Assembly: GCF_022829515.1 (NCBI RefSeq)
Contig: NZ_JAKSYL010000111.1
Location: 1-44,311, forward strand
Source of the DNA: Methylobacterium sp. J-048
Lineage (GTDB): Bacteria > Pseudomonadota > Alphaproteobacteria > Rhizobiales > Beijerinckiaceae
Direction: 5' to 3'
Length of the DNA: 44,311 bases
Positions 24,325 through 35,731 of the stretch are shown piece by piece. The notes under the pieces were generated by a model. It was given only the letters and a program-made list of their open reading frames with translations. It was not told the DNA's origin and did not search any database. Position numbers and translations under genes: made by a program. Positions within the stretch are counted from its first letter, which is position 1, and each line of letters starts with the position of its first letter.

Positions 24325-25544
24325 GCCGAGGCCCTCCGGGGCTCGGGGTGATCGAAGCGCGCCCGGGTGAACGGCTTCGCGATCTCAGGCAGCGCGCCGT
24401 TTGTCACCAGCGCGGCGACCGCGTCGGCGGTGACGGGGGCGAGCAGGTAGCCGTTGCGGTGATGGCCGGTGGCGGCGACGAGGCCCGGCGCGAGGGTATC
24501 GATGATCGGCGCGTCGTCGTCCGAGGTCGGGCGGTAGCCGCTCCAGACGGCCTCGACCTCCATCTCCTCGATGCCGGGCAGCACCCGGCGCGCACCCTCC
24601 AGCAGGGCGTAGAGGCCGCCGGCGGTGACGCCCGGACGGAAGCCGCAATCCTCCACGGTGGCGCCGACGATCAGCTGGCCGTCGCTCTTGGGCGCCATGT
24701 GGACCTGCTCGGTCCAGATCATCCGGCCGAGGGTGCCGGTGCGGGCATTGGTGCGCAGGGCCAGCGACTGGCCCTTGAGCGGGCGTACCGGCAGGGCCAG
24801 GGTTTCGGGCAGCAATCCGCCCTCCCCGCTCCAGGCGCCCGAGGCCAGCACGACGGTGCCGGCCGTCACGCCCTGCTCGCCGACGCGGATGCCGGTGACG
24901 GCCCCACCGGCCCAGTCGAGGCCGGTCACCGTACTGTGCTCCACCAGGGTGACGCCGGCGCGCCGGCAGGCTTCGGCCAGCGCCGCCATGACGAGGCGCG
25001 GATCGACCTGATGGTCGAGCGGGCAGTGGATCCCGGCGGTGACCGAAGGGCGTAAGCCCGGCTCCAGTCGCCGAACCTCGGTTCCCGGCAGCCATGCGGC
25101 ATCGAGGCCGGAGCGGCGCTGCAGGTCGTAGCGGAAGCGCAGGCGTTCGACCTCGTCGCGGCCGATGGCGACCACCACGGTGCCATCCGGCCGGTAATCG
25201 ATCGGCAGGCCGGCCTCGGCTTCGAGCGCGTCGCGGAAGCCCGGCCAGAGCCGGAGCGATTCGAGGGCGAGCGGCAGGAGCGGGTCCGAGCCGGGCTCGT
25301 GCTCGGCGGCGGGCGCCAGCATGCCGGTGGCAGCCAAACTCGCGCCGGCCCCGATGGTCTCGCGCTCGACCACGACCACCGAGCGGCCCGCCCGGGCGAG
25401 CCGCCACGCGATCGACAGCCCGATCAGGCCGCCGCCGACGATGGCGACATCGGCCCGCGCGGGCAGCGCTTCCTGCGCGGCGAGACCGGCCGGGATCCGG
25501 CGGCGTCCGATCGGTGAAACGGGGCGGTCAAAGGCCACAATCAT
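24321..25544 (-). CDS. thiO: glycine oxidase ThiO
   Basis: A 407-residue FAD enzyme that oxidises glycine to iminoglycine for thiazole formation. The dinucleotide-binding motif is VAIVGGGLIGLSIAWRLARA near residue 33, followed by the family's GAGASLAATGMLAPAAEHEP; VWSGYRPTSDDDAPIID and ATGHHRNGYLLAP near the C-terminus complete the D-amino-acid-oxidase-like signature. Choosing the oxygen-dependent ThiO route rather than ThiH fits an aerobe. It is the first gene after the TPP riboswitch. ATG 25544 is used; the adjacent GGAG lies very close, so GTG two codons later is possible. Confidence 0.93.
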   Translation of the reverse strand: MIVAFDRPVSPIGRRRIPAGLAAQEALPARADVAIVGGGLIGLSIAWRLARAGRSVVVVERETIGAGASLAATGMLAPAAEHEPGSDPLLPLALESLRLWPGFRDALEAEAGLPIDYRPDGTVVVAIGRDEVERLRFRYDLQRRSGLDAAWLPGTEVRRLEPGLRPSVTAGIHCPLDHQVDPRLVMAALAEACRRAGVTLVEHSTVTGLDWAGGAVTGIRVGEQGVTAGTVVLASGAWSGEGGLLPETLALPVRPLKGQSLALRTNARTGTLGRMIWTEQVHMAPKSDGQLIVGATVEDCGFRPGVTAGGLYALLEGARRVLPGIEEMEVEAVWSGYRPTSDDDAPIIDTLAPGLVAATGHHRNGYLLAPVTADAVAALVTNGALPEIAKPFTRARFDHPEPRRASA

Positions 25545-25624
25545 CTCCGCGGGATTCCGTCGCGAAGATCGGGCCGTGTGCTTCGGTGAGAAGCGGTGGC
25601 TTGCCCTTAAGGCAGCCGCGGTCC

Positions 25625-25735
25625 AATCCCTACGCCGGTATGAGCCGGATCAGGTTCGAAGGATTTCCGCGCCGCAGGTCCGGATGGACGTGCCAGCGGT
25701 TTCTCAGCCCCTTGCCGGGGATCTCCCTGGAACAG
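25625..25735 (-). promoter_or_regulatory. TPP riboswitch (THI element)
   Basis: Read on the minus strand, the element contains the conserved core GGGGCTGAGAAACC, then CCTTCGAACCTGATCCGG, then ATACCGGCGTAGGGA, the pyrimidine- and pyrophosphate-sensing halves of the thi-box aptamer. The insert between them is a GC-rich P3-like arm. It ends about 80 bases before thiO, so bound thiamine pyrophosphate should switch off the thiO-thiS-thiG-thiE operon, probably by hiding the thiO ribosome-binding site. Confidence 0.95.
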
Positions 25736-26477
25736 ACGCAGATGTGGCGCCCAGGCCCGCGTCGGTCAACCCCGCTGCCGGGCCGTCGGGTCAACCCCAG
25801 CGACAATCGGAGATTGCGATCACTGTCTGGAGAAAGGCGACGTGCACGACCCCTTGGAAATCTAACGCGTCGGACTGGATATCGGAGCCGACACGAAGCG
25901 CTAGCTTTTGAGCCACCTCGCCTTTTTCGAAAGCCGGATTCCACCGTTTGGGACGATGTTCTGTTTCGGCGTCGCTGGCGAAACGATGGCACTGCGGAGC
26001 TGAGCGGTTCGGGAGCTTGTCTGTGGAACCCAATCGATGCTCTCGTTCGGGGGCGCCTAAGCCCTTGAGCCTCGAAGATATTCTCTGGCAGGCCGCACCA
26101 TTCCTTAAGGCCTCCGCTGCGCTCGAACGCATCACGATGAGGACGGCTGGGTGGGAATGCTGTGGGACGCCGGACGCAAGTCCGTCCTGCAATCGAACGG
26201 CCAGATCCGAATCTCACGGCGTTCGAAGAAGCTTAAAACATCATTATACAGTAAATATTTGTTACTAATTTGACAAAAATCACATTAGCGCTCAGGTTAA
26301 CCGTGTTGACTAAATTATTTTTGACTAATGATGTGAAATTATCCGCTTTTTATGTTTGCTCACTTTGTCAACGATCGAACTAGGAAATGATGATCGATTT
26401 GTTGCGCGTTCGAAATTGCGCTATGGTTGGGGTGATTACGTTCTCATGTCGCGAACGCTTGTTCGGATAATCTTCGT
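25736..26477. other. gene-poor stretch with degenerate repeat copy C
   Basis: No convincing gene is seen in these 740 bases; open frames in 25791-26268 on both strands have no domain and unnatural composition. It holds a third, degenerate copy of the palindromic repeat (25923-25957, minus strand; shared parts GGTGG and CCGGCTTTCG) and a short CGGAC-GCAA-GTCCG hairpin (26171-26184). The last 250 bases before the glycosyltransferase are strikingly AT-rich and probably carry its promoter. Confidence 0.5.
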
Positions 26478-27569
26478 ATGAAAAGCTTCTCCCCGACCAT
26501 CTGTCTATCGATGATCGTTAAAGATGAAGCACATGTTATCCGCCGATGCTTGGATTCCGTCAGGCCCATTATCAACCATTGGAAAATCGTCGATACCGGA
26601 TCGACTGACGGAACCCAGGATATCGTCCGCACCGCAATGGCAGACATACCTGGCTCTCTCGTCGAGCGGCCATGGGTCGATTTCGCCTTCAATCGGAACG
26701 AGGCTCTGAGGCTTTCGCGTCCACACGCCCAATACTCGCTCATCATCGATGCAGATGACGAATTGATAATCCCACCGGGCTTCGCGGTGCCGAAATTCGG
26801 TGATGCAGGCTATATGCTTGAAATCATCGACGAGCATACGCGATATTGGCGCACGCAGATTGTTAGCAATAAGAAAGATTGGCGCTATCGAGGGGTCCTG
26901 CATGAGTTCCTCGATTGTCCCGGATCTCCGGATACGCCGATCCTTCCGCTCGCAATGCGTCGGGGCGATGACGGGGCGCGCCATCACGACAAGACCGCGG
27001 ATGCCCGCGACATCGCTGTGCTGGAACAGGCCTTAGCGGTCGAAAAAGATCCTTTCATGATCGCGCGATACACATTTTATCTGGCCGGTACTTATGACGC
27101 GACCGGACAATATCAGAAGGCTCTCGAATTCTATTTGAAGCGCGCAGATCTTGGTTATTGGGAAGAAGAAGTATATTTCAGTCTGCTTATGGCCGCTGTC
27201 AATATGGTACGGTTGGATGGTCCCGAAGACGAGATCCTGACCCTATACGATCGGGCGATCCCGATCCGCCCGGCACGGGCAGAAGCGCGCCACGGGGCAA
27301 GCCGATATTGTAGGAGCAGAAAAAATTTCTCGGTCGGATTCCGGTATGCCGAGGCTGGAATATCGCTAACAATGCCGGGTGAAGGAATATCGTTGAACCC
27401 ATGGGTTTACGATTATGGGATGCTGGAAGAGTATTCCATCAATGCCTACCACTCTGGACAGTATAGCATCTGTTTGAGTGCTTGTCGGGAGATACTAAAT
27501 CGATCCAATGTCCCGGAAGATATCCGTGCGCGGACCGACGCTTTGGCTCATCGAGCTCGCACCGGATGA
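26478..27569 (+). CDS. family 2 glycosyltransferase with TPR-like C-terminus
   Basis: A 363-residue protein. The N-terminal 90 residues are a GT-A glycosyltransferase domain: LSMIVKDEAHVIRRCLDSV, then VDTGSTDGTQDIV, with the metal-binding DADDE near residue 94. The next conserved block WRYRGVLHEFLDCP is typical of the SunS-like and TPR-containing GT2 proteins. Residues about 190-290 are helical repeats (for example ARYTFYLAGTYDATGQYQKA) resembling TPRs. It has no membrane segment. Substrate is unknown; relatives glycosylate proteins or polysaccharides. The gene and its leader are visibly AT-richer than the flanking core genes, which suggests horizontal transfer. It stands alone between oppositely oriented genes. 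Confidence 0.85.
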   Translation: MKSFSPTICLSMIVKDEAHVIRRCLDSVRPIINHWKIVDTGSTDGTQDIVRTAMADIPGSLVERPWVDFAFNRNEALRLSRPHAQYSLIIDADDELIIPPGFAVPKFGDAGYMLEIIDEHTRYWRTQIVSNKKDWRYRGVLHEFLDCPGSPDTPILPLAMRRGDDGARHHDKTADARDIAVLEQALAVEKDPFMIARYTFYLAGTYDATGQYQKALEFYLKRADLGYWEEEVYFSLLMAAVNMVRLDGPEDEILTLYDRAIPIRPARAEARHGASRYCRSRKNFSVGFRYAEAGISLTMPGEGISLNPWVYDYGMLEEYSINAYHSGQYSICLSACREILNRSNVPEDIRARTDALAHRARTG

Positions 27570-27732
27570 CGGGTCCGGCTGGTAGGTCTCGGAAATCCTT
27601 CGAACGTTCAGAGTTCGTATGGAACATGGTCACACTGAAGGTATAGAGGCTAAGTGACGCCCTCAGTTTGATGTGGAGGCTTCCACGAGCCGCCGGCTGT
27701 ATTGCCGTGCGCGGCCTTTGCGTGAATAGCGC

Positions 27733-28992
27733 TCACGTCGGTTTGCGCGGCCGCAAGAATTTCGGTCGGAACACCGCCATGGGTTCGCGGAACCCGTCGA
27801 GGACGTGCTCGCCCAGTGGGATCGGATCGCCCCAGAGGAAATCCACGAACGGCTTCGACATCAGCAGCGGCTCACCGAGCTGGCGATTCAAGCGCGCCAG
27901 TCGGCTGGCGAGGTTCACGTCGCGGCCGATCACCGTGAAGTCGAGGCGGGAGCCGGAGCCGACATTGCCGTAGGCGGCCTCGCCGTGGTGCAGCGCGATC
28001 CCAGCCGCCACCGGGACAGCGAACTGATGCAGGGCGTTGGCCTCGTCGAGGGCCGCCAGCGCGTGCTGGGCGGCCGTGAGCGCGCCCTTGGCGGCGCCGC
28101 CCAGATCGTCCCCGGACTCCCGAAAAATCGCCAGCAGACCGTCGCCCAGGTATTTCAGGACCTCGCCGCCCTCGCGCTCGATCGGCGGCACCAAGCAGTC
28201 GAAGAACACGTTGAGCAGCCCGACCGCCTCCTCCGGCGTCATGTCGGCGGAGGTGCGGGTGTAGTCGCGCATGTCGGCGAACAGGATCGCCGAACGGATC
28301 CGCGTCACCTGCCCACGGCGGATGTCGCCCGCCAGGATCGCCCGATGCGGCTCGTCGCCGACATAGAGGCGCAGCACGTGATCGAGCTGCTTGTTGAGGA
28401 CGCGCATTTCCACCACGGCGGCCAAGGCCGGCATGACGAAGCGCAGGATCGCGATGTCGTCGTCGCCAAACCCTTCCGGGGCCCGGGTGGCGAAGGTGAT
28501 GCCGTTCTTGGTGCCGTTGGTGAAGAACAGCGGCGCCACGACGTAGTGGGTGTAGCCGCCGGCCTTCAGGTCCGGGATGATCGCGTAGGCGTCGTCCGGC
28601 GTCTCGGCGACGTCGAGGATCAGCCATTCGCCGGTCTCGTGGACCGTGTGGAACGGGCTGCCGAGATAGGCCTCCTGCGAGCGGCTCCCGTGCGGGAACA
28701 GGCGCACGCTGGTGCCGCCGTCCCGGGTCCAGACCCGGCCGACCCCGGCATATTCCGAGTGCAGAGTGTCGATCGCCGTGGAGGCCCGGTCCACCGGCAC
28801 GCCGACCGCGATCAGCCGCTCGGCGAGGCCGGAGAGCATGTCCTCGGCCTTCTCCAGCCGTGCGCCCTCGCCCAGCAGCCAGTCGCGGATGCCCACCGAG
28901 GGCTGGAGCGCGCCGAAGGGCACGTCGTCGGCCTCTGAGCCGTCCGCGAAGGCCGTCGGCAATCCGGGCGTTGGCGGGCGGCGTTCGAGCAT
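27733..28992 (-). CDS. class III adenylate/guanylate cyclase
   Basis: A 419-residue protein. Residues about 40-235 form a GAF-like sensory region by position ([28 protein letters not shown]), without a clear ligand motif. The cyclase domain spans about 250-400: metal-binding Asp in [15 protein letters not shown], Lys and Asp in [16 protein letters not shown], and [15 protein letters not shown] with the transition-state Asn/Arg. The Lys and Asp pattern favours ATP over GTP as substrate, though this is a prediction. ATG 28992 ([10 protein letters not shown]) starts just before conserved sequence. It lies downstream of rpoD on the same strand after 77 bases, probably as a separate unit. Confidence 0.88.
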   Translation of the reverse strand: MLERRPPTPGLPTAFADGSEADDVPFGALQPSVGIRDWLLGEGARLEKAEDMLSGLAERLIAVGVPVDRASTAIDTLHSEYAGVGRVWTRDGGTSVRLFPHGSRSQEAYLGSPFHTVHETGEWLILDVAETPDDAYAIIPDLKAGGYTHYVVAPLFFTNGTKNGITFATRAPEGFGDDDIAILRFVMPALAAVVEMRVLNKQLDHVLRLYVGDEPHRAILAGDIRRGQVTRIRSAILFADMRDYTRTSADMTPEEAVGLLNVFFDCLVPPIEREGGEVLKYLGDGLLAIFRESGDDLGGAAKGALTAAQHALAALDEANALHQFAVPVAAGIALHHGEAAYGNVGSGSRLDFTVIGRDVNLASRLARLNRQLGEPLLMSKPFVDFLWGDPIPLGEHVLDGFREPMAVFRPKFLRPRKPT

Positions 28993-29069
28993 GGCGCCAC
29001 ACTGAGTGCCGCGCAACGGGGCGGTCGCGCGGTCGAAGGAGGGGCGCCGCGAAGATCCGCGACGGGGGC

Positions 29070-31070
<2,001 letters not shown>

Positions 31071-31270
31071 GATCAGCCTATTGTTTCGGATGCGGCGCAC
31101 TGCGGAGGCCTGAAGAAGGCCGCTCCACGCCGTCGGCGCCGCGATACTTGCGAGTGCCCCCGGATTGCTCCGGACGCATTGGGTCGTCGGGTTCCGTATG
31201 CAAGCCCGAGGCTTGACCGATTGTTAACTATGGCGCGGCACTGCCCGCCGCCACCGCCATCGCACAGCCG

Positions 31271-33181
31271 TCATGCGGCGGTCGAGTCGCTCGACACCGG
31301 CTTGTCGGCTTCAGCCTCAGCGGCGATGACGGTCTCCAGCCTCGCCTTGACTTCGCAGAGCCATGCCCACCCGGCATCGGTCGGATCGTCCTCAAACGCC
31401 TGCCGTGCTTCGCGAAGTTCGCTATGTAGCGCTCCTGCCTGCCGGTGCAAGATCATCGCCTGTCTGAGAGCGTCCGCGCGCTGCTGCGGATCGGCATGTG
31501 GAGACAGGGTGATCCGGTCCCGCGAGCGTGCGAGGGCGAGAATCCGCTCCGCCGCGTCTGCGAGACCGGCCCGTGTGATGCGGCTTTGCAACAGGTCGGC
31601 ATTCGTTTGCCCGTCCTCTGCGGCACAAGCGACCAGGACCGACAGCAGCGCCCGCGCGTCGGGATCCTCGAAGTCGAGTTCCGACACCGCGTCGCCGAAC
31701 TCGGCGAGCATTTCCGGGTGGACCAGGAGCGTGCCGGCGATGACCGCCTCGCGCACCGGAGCCGCCCCGGAGAAGCCGGCCGAGGCGGTCATCGAGGCGC
31801 TGGGGCTGCCGGTGATGCGCGGCGAGACCGGCTCGCCCGGCCGGACGAACCGCCGGCCTTGCCCTTGTCCCTGCCCCTGCCCCTTCGGCCCGGCCCCCGC
31901 GGAACGCGAGGCGCGGGGCGACAGGCTGCGCAGCCGCTCCTCGATGTCGTCGCGGTAGTAACGCTTGACCGTGTCGTCGCGGATCGTGGCGACGGTGGCG
32001 CGCAGCGTCTGGGTCAGGCCGGCCCGCCGCTCGGGCGTATCGGCCGGCCCGGATTCGAGGGCGCGGCGCCACAGCAGCTCCGACAGGGGCAGCGCGGCCT
32101 GTAGAACCTGGTCGATCGCGCCCGGGCCGCCCGAGCGCAGCAGGTCGTCCGGATCCTGGCCGCCGGGCAGCAGGGCGATCCGCAGGGATCGGCCGGGTTC
32201 GAGGGCCGGCAGCGCGACGTCGAGCGCCCGGAACGCGGCTCGCTGGCCGGCCTTGTCGCCGTCGAAGCACAGGATCGGTTCGTCGGCGTGCCGCCATAGC
32301 AGGGCCAGCTGCTCCTCGGTCAGCGCGGTGCCCAGCGGCGCCACCGTCTCGGGATGGCCGGCGAGCGTCATGGCGATGACGTCGACATAGCCCTCGACCG
32401 CGATGATCGAACCGCGCTCGTGCGCCGCCTTGCGGGCGCCGTGGAGGTTGTAGAGCGTCCGGCCCTTGTGGAAGAGCGGCGTCTCCGGCGAATTCAGGTA
32501 CTTGGCGCGCACCTCCTTGGAGAGCGCCCGGCCTCCGAAGGCGACGACCCGGCCGCGGGTGTCGGTGATCGGGAACATCACCCGATCGCGAAAATAATCG
32601 TACGGGACCGAGATATCCTCGCCGCCGGCGAGCAGGCCCAGCTCGACCATCAGATCCTTGTCGACCCCCTGCCCGGCGAGGTGGTCGCGCAGGGCATAAC
32701 GTTCGTTCGGCGCGTAGCCGAGCCGAAAGGCGCGCTGCGTCTCCTCCCTGAGGGCCCGGCGCTCGAGATAGGCCCTGGCCTCGCTCCCCTGCCCCGCGCG
32801 CAGCCGCTCTTCGAACCACCGGGCGGCCATCTCCATGACCTCGATGGCCCCGGCGCGCTGCTTCTCGGCGACGCGGGTGTCTTCCGTGGGCGCCGGCAGG
32901 CTGACGCCGGCCTCGCTCGCGAGCCGTTCCACCGCCTCGGGGAAGCTCAGGCCCTCCGTCTCCATCAGGAAGGTGAAGATGTCGCCGTGCTTGGATGAGG
33001 AGAAGCAATGGTAGAACTGCTTCTGGTCGTTCACGTAGAAGGACGGCGTCTTCTCGGCGTTGAACGGCGACAGGCCGCGCCATTCACGGCCGGCTTTCTT
33101 GAGCTGCACCCGCCGCCCGACCACGGAAGAGGCCGGCAGCCGGGCGCGGATCTCTTCCAGGATGTGGGGCGGATAGCGCAC
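31271..33181 (-). CDS. dnaG: DNA primase, with degenerate zinc-binding motif
   Basis: A 636-residue primase. The N-terminal CHC2-type domain is recognisable (LSPFNAEKTPSFYVNDQK, FYHCFSSSKHGDIFTF), but canonical Cys, His and the last Cys are Ser, Asn and Ser; only one Cys remains. The TOPRIM catalytic core is intact: IIAVEGYVDVIAM and PILCFDGDKAGQRAA carry the acidic residues. The C-terminal domain, expected to bind DnaB, is divergent and preceded by a Gln/Gly repeat linker (GQGQGQGQG). It lies between yqeY and rpoD on one strand. ATG 33181 gives a normal N-terminus (MRYPPHILEEIRARLP). Confidence 0.95.
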   Translation of the reverse strand: MRYPPHILEEIRARLPASSVVGRRVQLKKAGREWRGLSPFNAEKTPSFYVNDQKQFYHCFSSSKHGDIFTFLMETEGLSFPEAVERLASEAGVSLPAPTEDTRVAEKQRAGAIEVMEMAARWFEERLRAGQGSEARAYLERRALREETQRAFRLGYAPNERYALRDHLAGQGVDKDLMVELGLLAGGEDISVPYDYFRDRVMFPITDTRGRVVAFGGRALSKEVRAKYLNSPETPLFHKGRTLYNLHGARKAAHERGSIIAVEGYVDVIAMTLAGHPETVAPLGTALTEEQLALLWRHADEPILCFDGDKAGQRAAFRALDVALPALEPGRSLRIALLPGGQDPDDLLRSGGPGAIDQVLQAALPLSELLWRRALESGPADTPERRAGLTQTLRATVATIRDDTVKRYYRDDIEERLRSLSPRASRSAGAGPKGQGQGQGQGRRFVRPGEPVSPRITGSPSASMTASAGFSGAAPVREAVIAGTLLVHPEMLAEFGDAVSELDFEDPDARALLSVLVACAAEDGQTNADLLQSRITRAGLADAAERILALARSRDRITLSPHADPQQRADALRQAMILHRQAGALHSELREARQAFEDDPTDAGWAWLCEVKARLETVIAAEAEADKPVSSDSTAA

Positions 33182-33302
33182 GGAGCCTGCGGGTCGATTG
33201 CCTGACCGCTGAATATAGCGCGCCGGGGGTGCCTGAGTCCCGCCCAGTCGATCGAAGGCTCGATCAGGCGGGGGATTGCGGGGAGAGCTGGAAGTCCGTG
33301 CC

Positions 33303-33764
33303 TCAGCCCTTCGCCGCCAGCGCGGCCTTCACCAGCCCGCTGGCCTTGGCGAAATCCATGCGGCCGGCGTAGCTGCCCTTCAGGGCGGCGATGACCCGGC
33401 CCATGTCCTTCTGGCCAGCGGCGCCGGTCTCCTGGATTGCGGCCTCGACCGCGGCCTGGGTCTCCGCCTCGTCCATCTGCTTGGGCAGGAACGCCTCGAT
33501 GATCGCGATCTCGGCGCGCTCGTTGGCGGCCAGTTCCGGGCGGCCGCCCTGCTCGTAGACCGAGGCAGATTCGGTGCGCTGCTTGATCATCTTCTGGAGC
33601 AGCGACAGGATCTCCTCGTCGGAGGCCGGCTCCTTGCCGAGGCCGCGGGCCTCGATATCCTTGTCCTTGAGGGCGGCCTGGATCATCCGCACGGTGGCGA
33701 GCTTGTCCTTCTCGCCGGCCTTCATGGCCTCCTTCATCTCGGTGGTGAGGCGGGCGCGCAGCAT
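33303..33764 (-). CDS. GatB/YqeY domain protein
   Basis: A 153-residue stand-alone YqeY protein: MLRARLTTEMKEAMKAGEKD, VRMIQAALKDKDIEARG, MIKQRTESASVYEQGGRPEL and FLPKQMDEAE match the family throughout. The domain is related to the tRNA-binding C-terminal part of GatB, the amidotransferase subunit; the free protein's role is not established. It is the first of the minus-strand yqeY-dnaG-rpoD group, 120 bases before dnaG, and is divergent from carA. Start is ATG 33764. Confidence 0.95.
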   Translation of the reverse strand: MLRARLTTEMKEAMKAGEKDKLATVRMIQAALKDKDIEARGLGKEPASDEEILSLLQKMIKQRTESASVYEQGGRPELAANERAEIAIIEAFLPKQMDEAETQAAVEAAIQETGAAGQKDMGRVIAALKGSYAGRMDFAKASGLVKAALAAKG

Positions 33765-33956
33765 CTCGATAAACCTTCCGACGGGTGAAACGGGGGGCTG
33801 GCCTGCACTTTGCGGGTGTTGAGCCTCATCGGCCGCAGGGCCACATTGACCCGATCGCGGGCTGCTCGCTAAGAGCGGCGCACACGATCATGCCGCCAGC
33901 CGTGGGCGCCGCAATGCGGTGCCTGCCTTCGGCCGGACATAAGCGAGACCGACCCG

Positions 33957-35189
33957 ATGCTGCAAGACGCCGCCGCTCAGGCCTCCAAACCCGCCGCCCC
34001 CGAACCCTGGGCTGAGCCCGTCGCGACGGCCCTGCTGGTGCTGGCGGACGGGACCATCCTGGAAGGGTTCGGCATCGGCAAAACCGGGATCGCCGACGGC
34101 GAAGTCTGCTTCAACACCTCGATGACCGGATATCAGGAGATCCTGACCGACCCGTCCTATGCCGGGCAGATCGTCACCTTCACGTTCCCGCATATCGGCA
34201 ATGTCGGCACCAACGACGAGGATCTGGAGAGCCTGGAAGCGGCCCCGGCCTCGGGCGTGCGCGGCACCGTGATCGCCTCGGCGGTGACGAAGCCGTCGAG
34301 TTGGCGGTCCTCGTCGCATCTCGACGGCTGGCTCGATGCCCGCGGCATCGTCGGCATCACTGGGATCGACACGCGGGCGCTGACCGCCCGGATCCGCGAT
34401 CACGGCATGCCGAACGCCGTGATCGCCAACGATCCCGAAGGCCGGTTCGACCGCGAGGCGCTGAAGGCCCGGGCCGCCGCTCTGGCGCCCATGGAAGGCC
34501 TCGACCTGGTGCCGCCGGTGACCAGCCAAGCGACCTCGGAATGGTCGGAGACCGTCTGGGCCTTGGGCGACGGCTACGGCAAGCGTGCGCCCGGCGACGG
34601 CCTGAAGGTCGTGGCGATCGATTACGGCGTGAAGCGCAATATCCTGCGGCTGCTCGCCCAGGCCGGCTGCGACGTGACCGTGGTGCCGGCCACCACCAGC
34701 GCGGAGGAGATTTTGGCGCTGAAGCCCGACGGCGTTTTCCTGTCCAACGGCCCCGGCGATCCCGCGGCCACCGGCACCTATGCCGTGCCGGTGATCCGCA
34801 AGCTGCTGGACGAGAAGATGCCGACCTTCGGCATCTGCCTCGGGCACCAGCTCATGGGCCTCGCGCTCGGCGGCCGCACCGTGAAGATGGGCCAGGGCCA
34901 TCACGGCGCGAATCACCCGGTCAAGGACAAGACCACCGGCAAGGTCGAGATCGTCTCGATGAACCACGGCTTCGCGGTCGATCCCGCGAGCCTGCCGGCG
35001 AGTGCGGTCGAGACTCATGTCTCCCTGTTCGACGGCTCGAATTGCGGCCTCACCCTCACCGACCGGCCGGCCTTCTCGGTGCAGCACCATCCGGAGGCCT
35101 CACCCGGCCCGCGCGACAGCCACTACCTGTTCGAACGCTTCGTCACGCTGATGCGCTCCGGCGAGCCGGAGAAGGCCACCGACGCCTGA
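33957..35189 (+). CDS. carA: carbamoyl-phosphate synthase, small (glutaminase) subunit
   Basis: A 410-residue subunit that hydrolyses glutamine and passes ammonia to CarB for arginine and pyrimidine synthesis. The N-terminal domain shows FGIGKTGIADGEVCFNTSMT and TGYQEILTDPSYAGQIV. The class I amidotransferase domain has the nucleophile Cys in FGICLGHQLMGLA and the His/Glu pair in QHHPEASPGP. ATG 33957 (MLQDAAAQAS) precedes a short alanine/proline-rich extension. It is divergent from yqeY. carB lies downstream, separated by a membrane-protein gene and the broken pseudoazurin gene. Confidence 0.97.
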   Translation: MLQDAAAQASKPAAPEPWAEPVATALLVLADGTILEGFGIGKTGIADGEVCFNTSMTGYQEILTDPSYAGQIVTFTFPHIGNVGTNDEDLESLEAAPASGVRGTVIASAVTKPSSWRSSSHLDGWLDARGIVGITGIDTRALTARIRDHGMPNAVIANDPEGRFDREALKARAAALAPMEGLDLVPPVTSQATSEWSETVWALGDGYGKRAPGDGLKVVAIDYGVKRNILRLLAQAGCDVTVVPATTSAEEILALKPDGVFLSNGPGDPAATGTYAVPVIRKLLDEKMPTFGICLGHQLMGLALGGRTVKMGQGHHGANHPVKDKTTGKVEIVSMNHGFAVDPASLPASAVETHVSLFDGSNCGLTLTDRPAFSVQHHPEASPGPRDSHYLFERFVTLMRSGEPEKATDA

Positions 35190-35211
35190 CCGGCGAGGGG
35201 CGGCTGAGGCT

Positions 35212-35238
35212 CGGCGCGGTCCCATTCAGGCCGCGCCG
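35212..35238. terminator. hairpin after carA
   Basis: CGGCGCGG (35212-35219) and CCGCGCCG (35231-35238) form a perfect 8-bp GC stem with an 11-base loop, 22 bases after the carA stop. A T-run is lacking, as is common in GC-rich genomes. Likely transcript end or processing site. Confidence 0.5.
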
Positions 35239-35323
35239 GCGTCACAAAATCCGCGAATTCCGGCGGCTTAATCATCCCATCGACGGACCGCGCATGGCGG
35301 TTTCGTCCGAAGGGGATTGCCGG

Positions 35324-35701
35324 ATGACCATCGACGAGGCACGCGACGATTTCTCCCGCTTGCACCGCACCTTCATGGTCCATCTCGGCATCGCGGCCGG
35401 CCTCGCCTGGGTGACCGCGCTCTACGCCGCCCTCTACGCCCCCTGGGTGCGCAACATCCGTGCCCTGATCGATCCGGCGGCTGGCCTCGACCGGGTCGAG
35501 AGCACGGTCTCCTACCTGTTCGCCATGCCGGCCGTGCTCGCGCTCGCCTGGGTCTCCCTGTATTTCGGCCGCGAGATGCTGCGCCGGGCGCAGACGCTCT
35601 CGAATGTCGCGCTGGAATTCGCCGCCGCCGCGCTGGTCGCCTTCGGGATCTTTTATCTGTCCATCGACCGGGCGCTCGCCGCCCTTTACGCCGGGTTCTG
35701 A
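35324..35701 (+). CDS. small integral membrane protein, unknown function
   Basis: A 125-residue protein with three predicted membrane helices: about 20-40 (LGIAAGLAWVTALYAALYAP), 60-80 (YLFAMPAVLALAWVSLYF) and 95-118 (ALEFAAAALVAFGIFYLSI). ATG 35324 has a good ribosome-binding site (GAAGGGGAT); ATG 35294 would add ten residues without one. No family is recognised. It is between carA and the broken pseudoazurin gene, towards which it converges across a strong hairpin. Confidence 0.6.
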   Translation: MTIDEARDDFSRLHRTFMVHLGIAAGLAWVTALYAALYAPWVRNIRALIDPAAGLDRVESTVSYLFAMPAVLALAWVSLYFGREMLRRAQTLSNVALEFAAAALVAFGIFYLSIDRALAALYAGF

Positions 35702-35702
35702 G

Positions 35703-35724
35703 CGGGGGCGGCTGGCCGCCCCCG
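35703..35724. terminator. bidirectional hairpin between converging genes
   Basis: CGGGGGCGG (35703-35711) and CCGCCCCCG (35716-35724) pair perfectly over 9 bp around a CTGG loop. It lies between the stops of the membrane-protein gene and the pseudoazurin gene, where a shared terminator is expected. Confidence 0.65.
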
Positions 35725-35731
35725 TCGACCC

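Noticed and set aside
25791..26268. Short overlapping frames on both strands in the gap before the glycosyltransferase
   Set aside because: No domain, no ribosome-binding site, unnatural composition; part of the stretch is a degenerate intergenic repeat.
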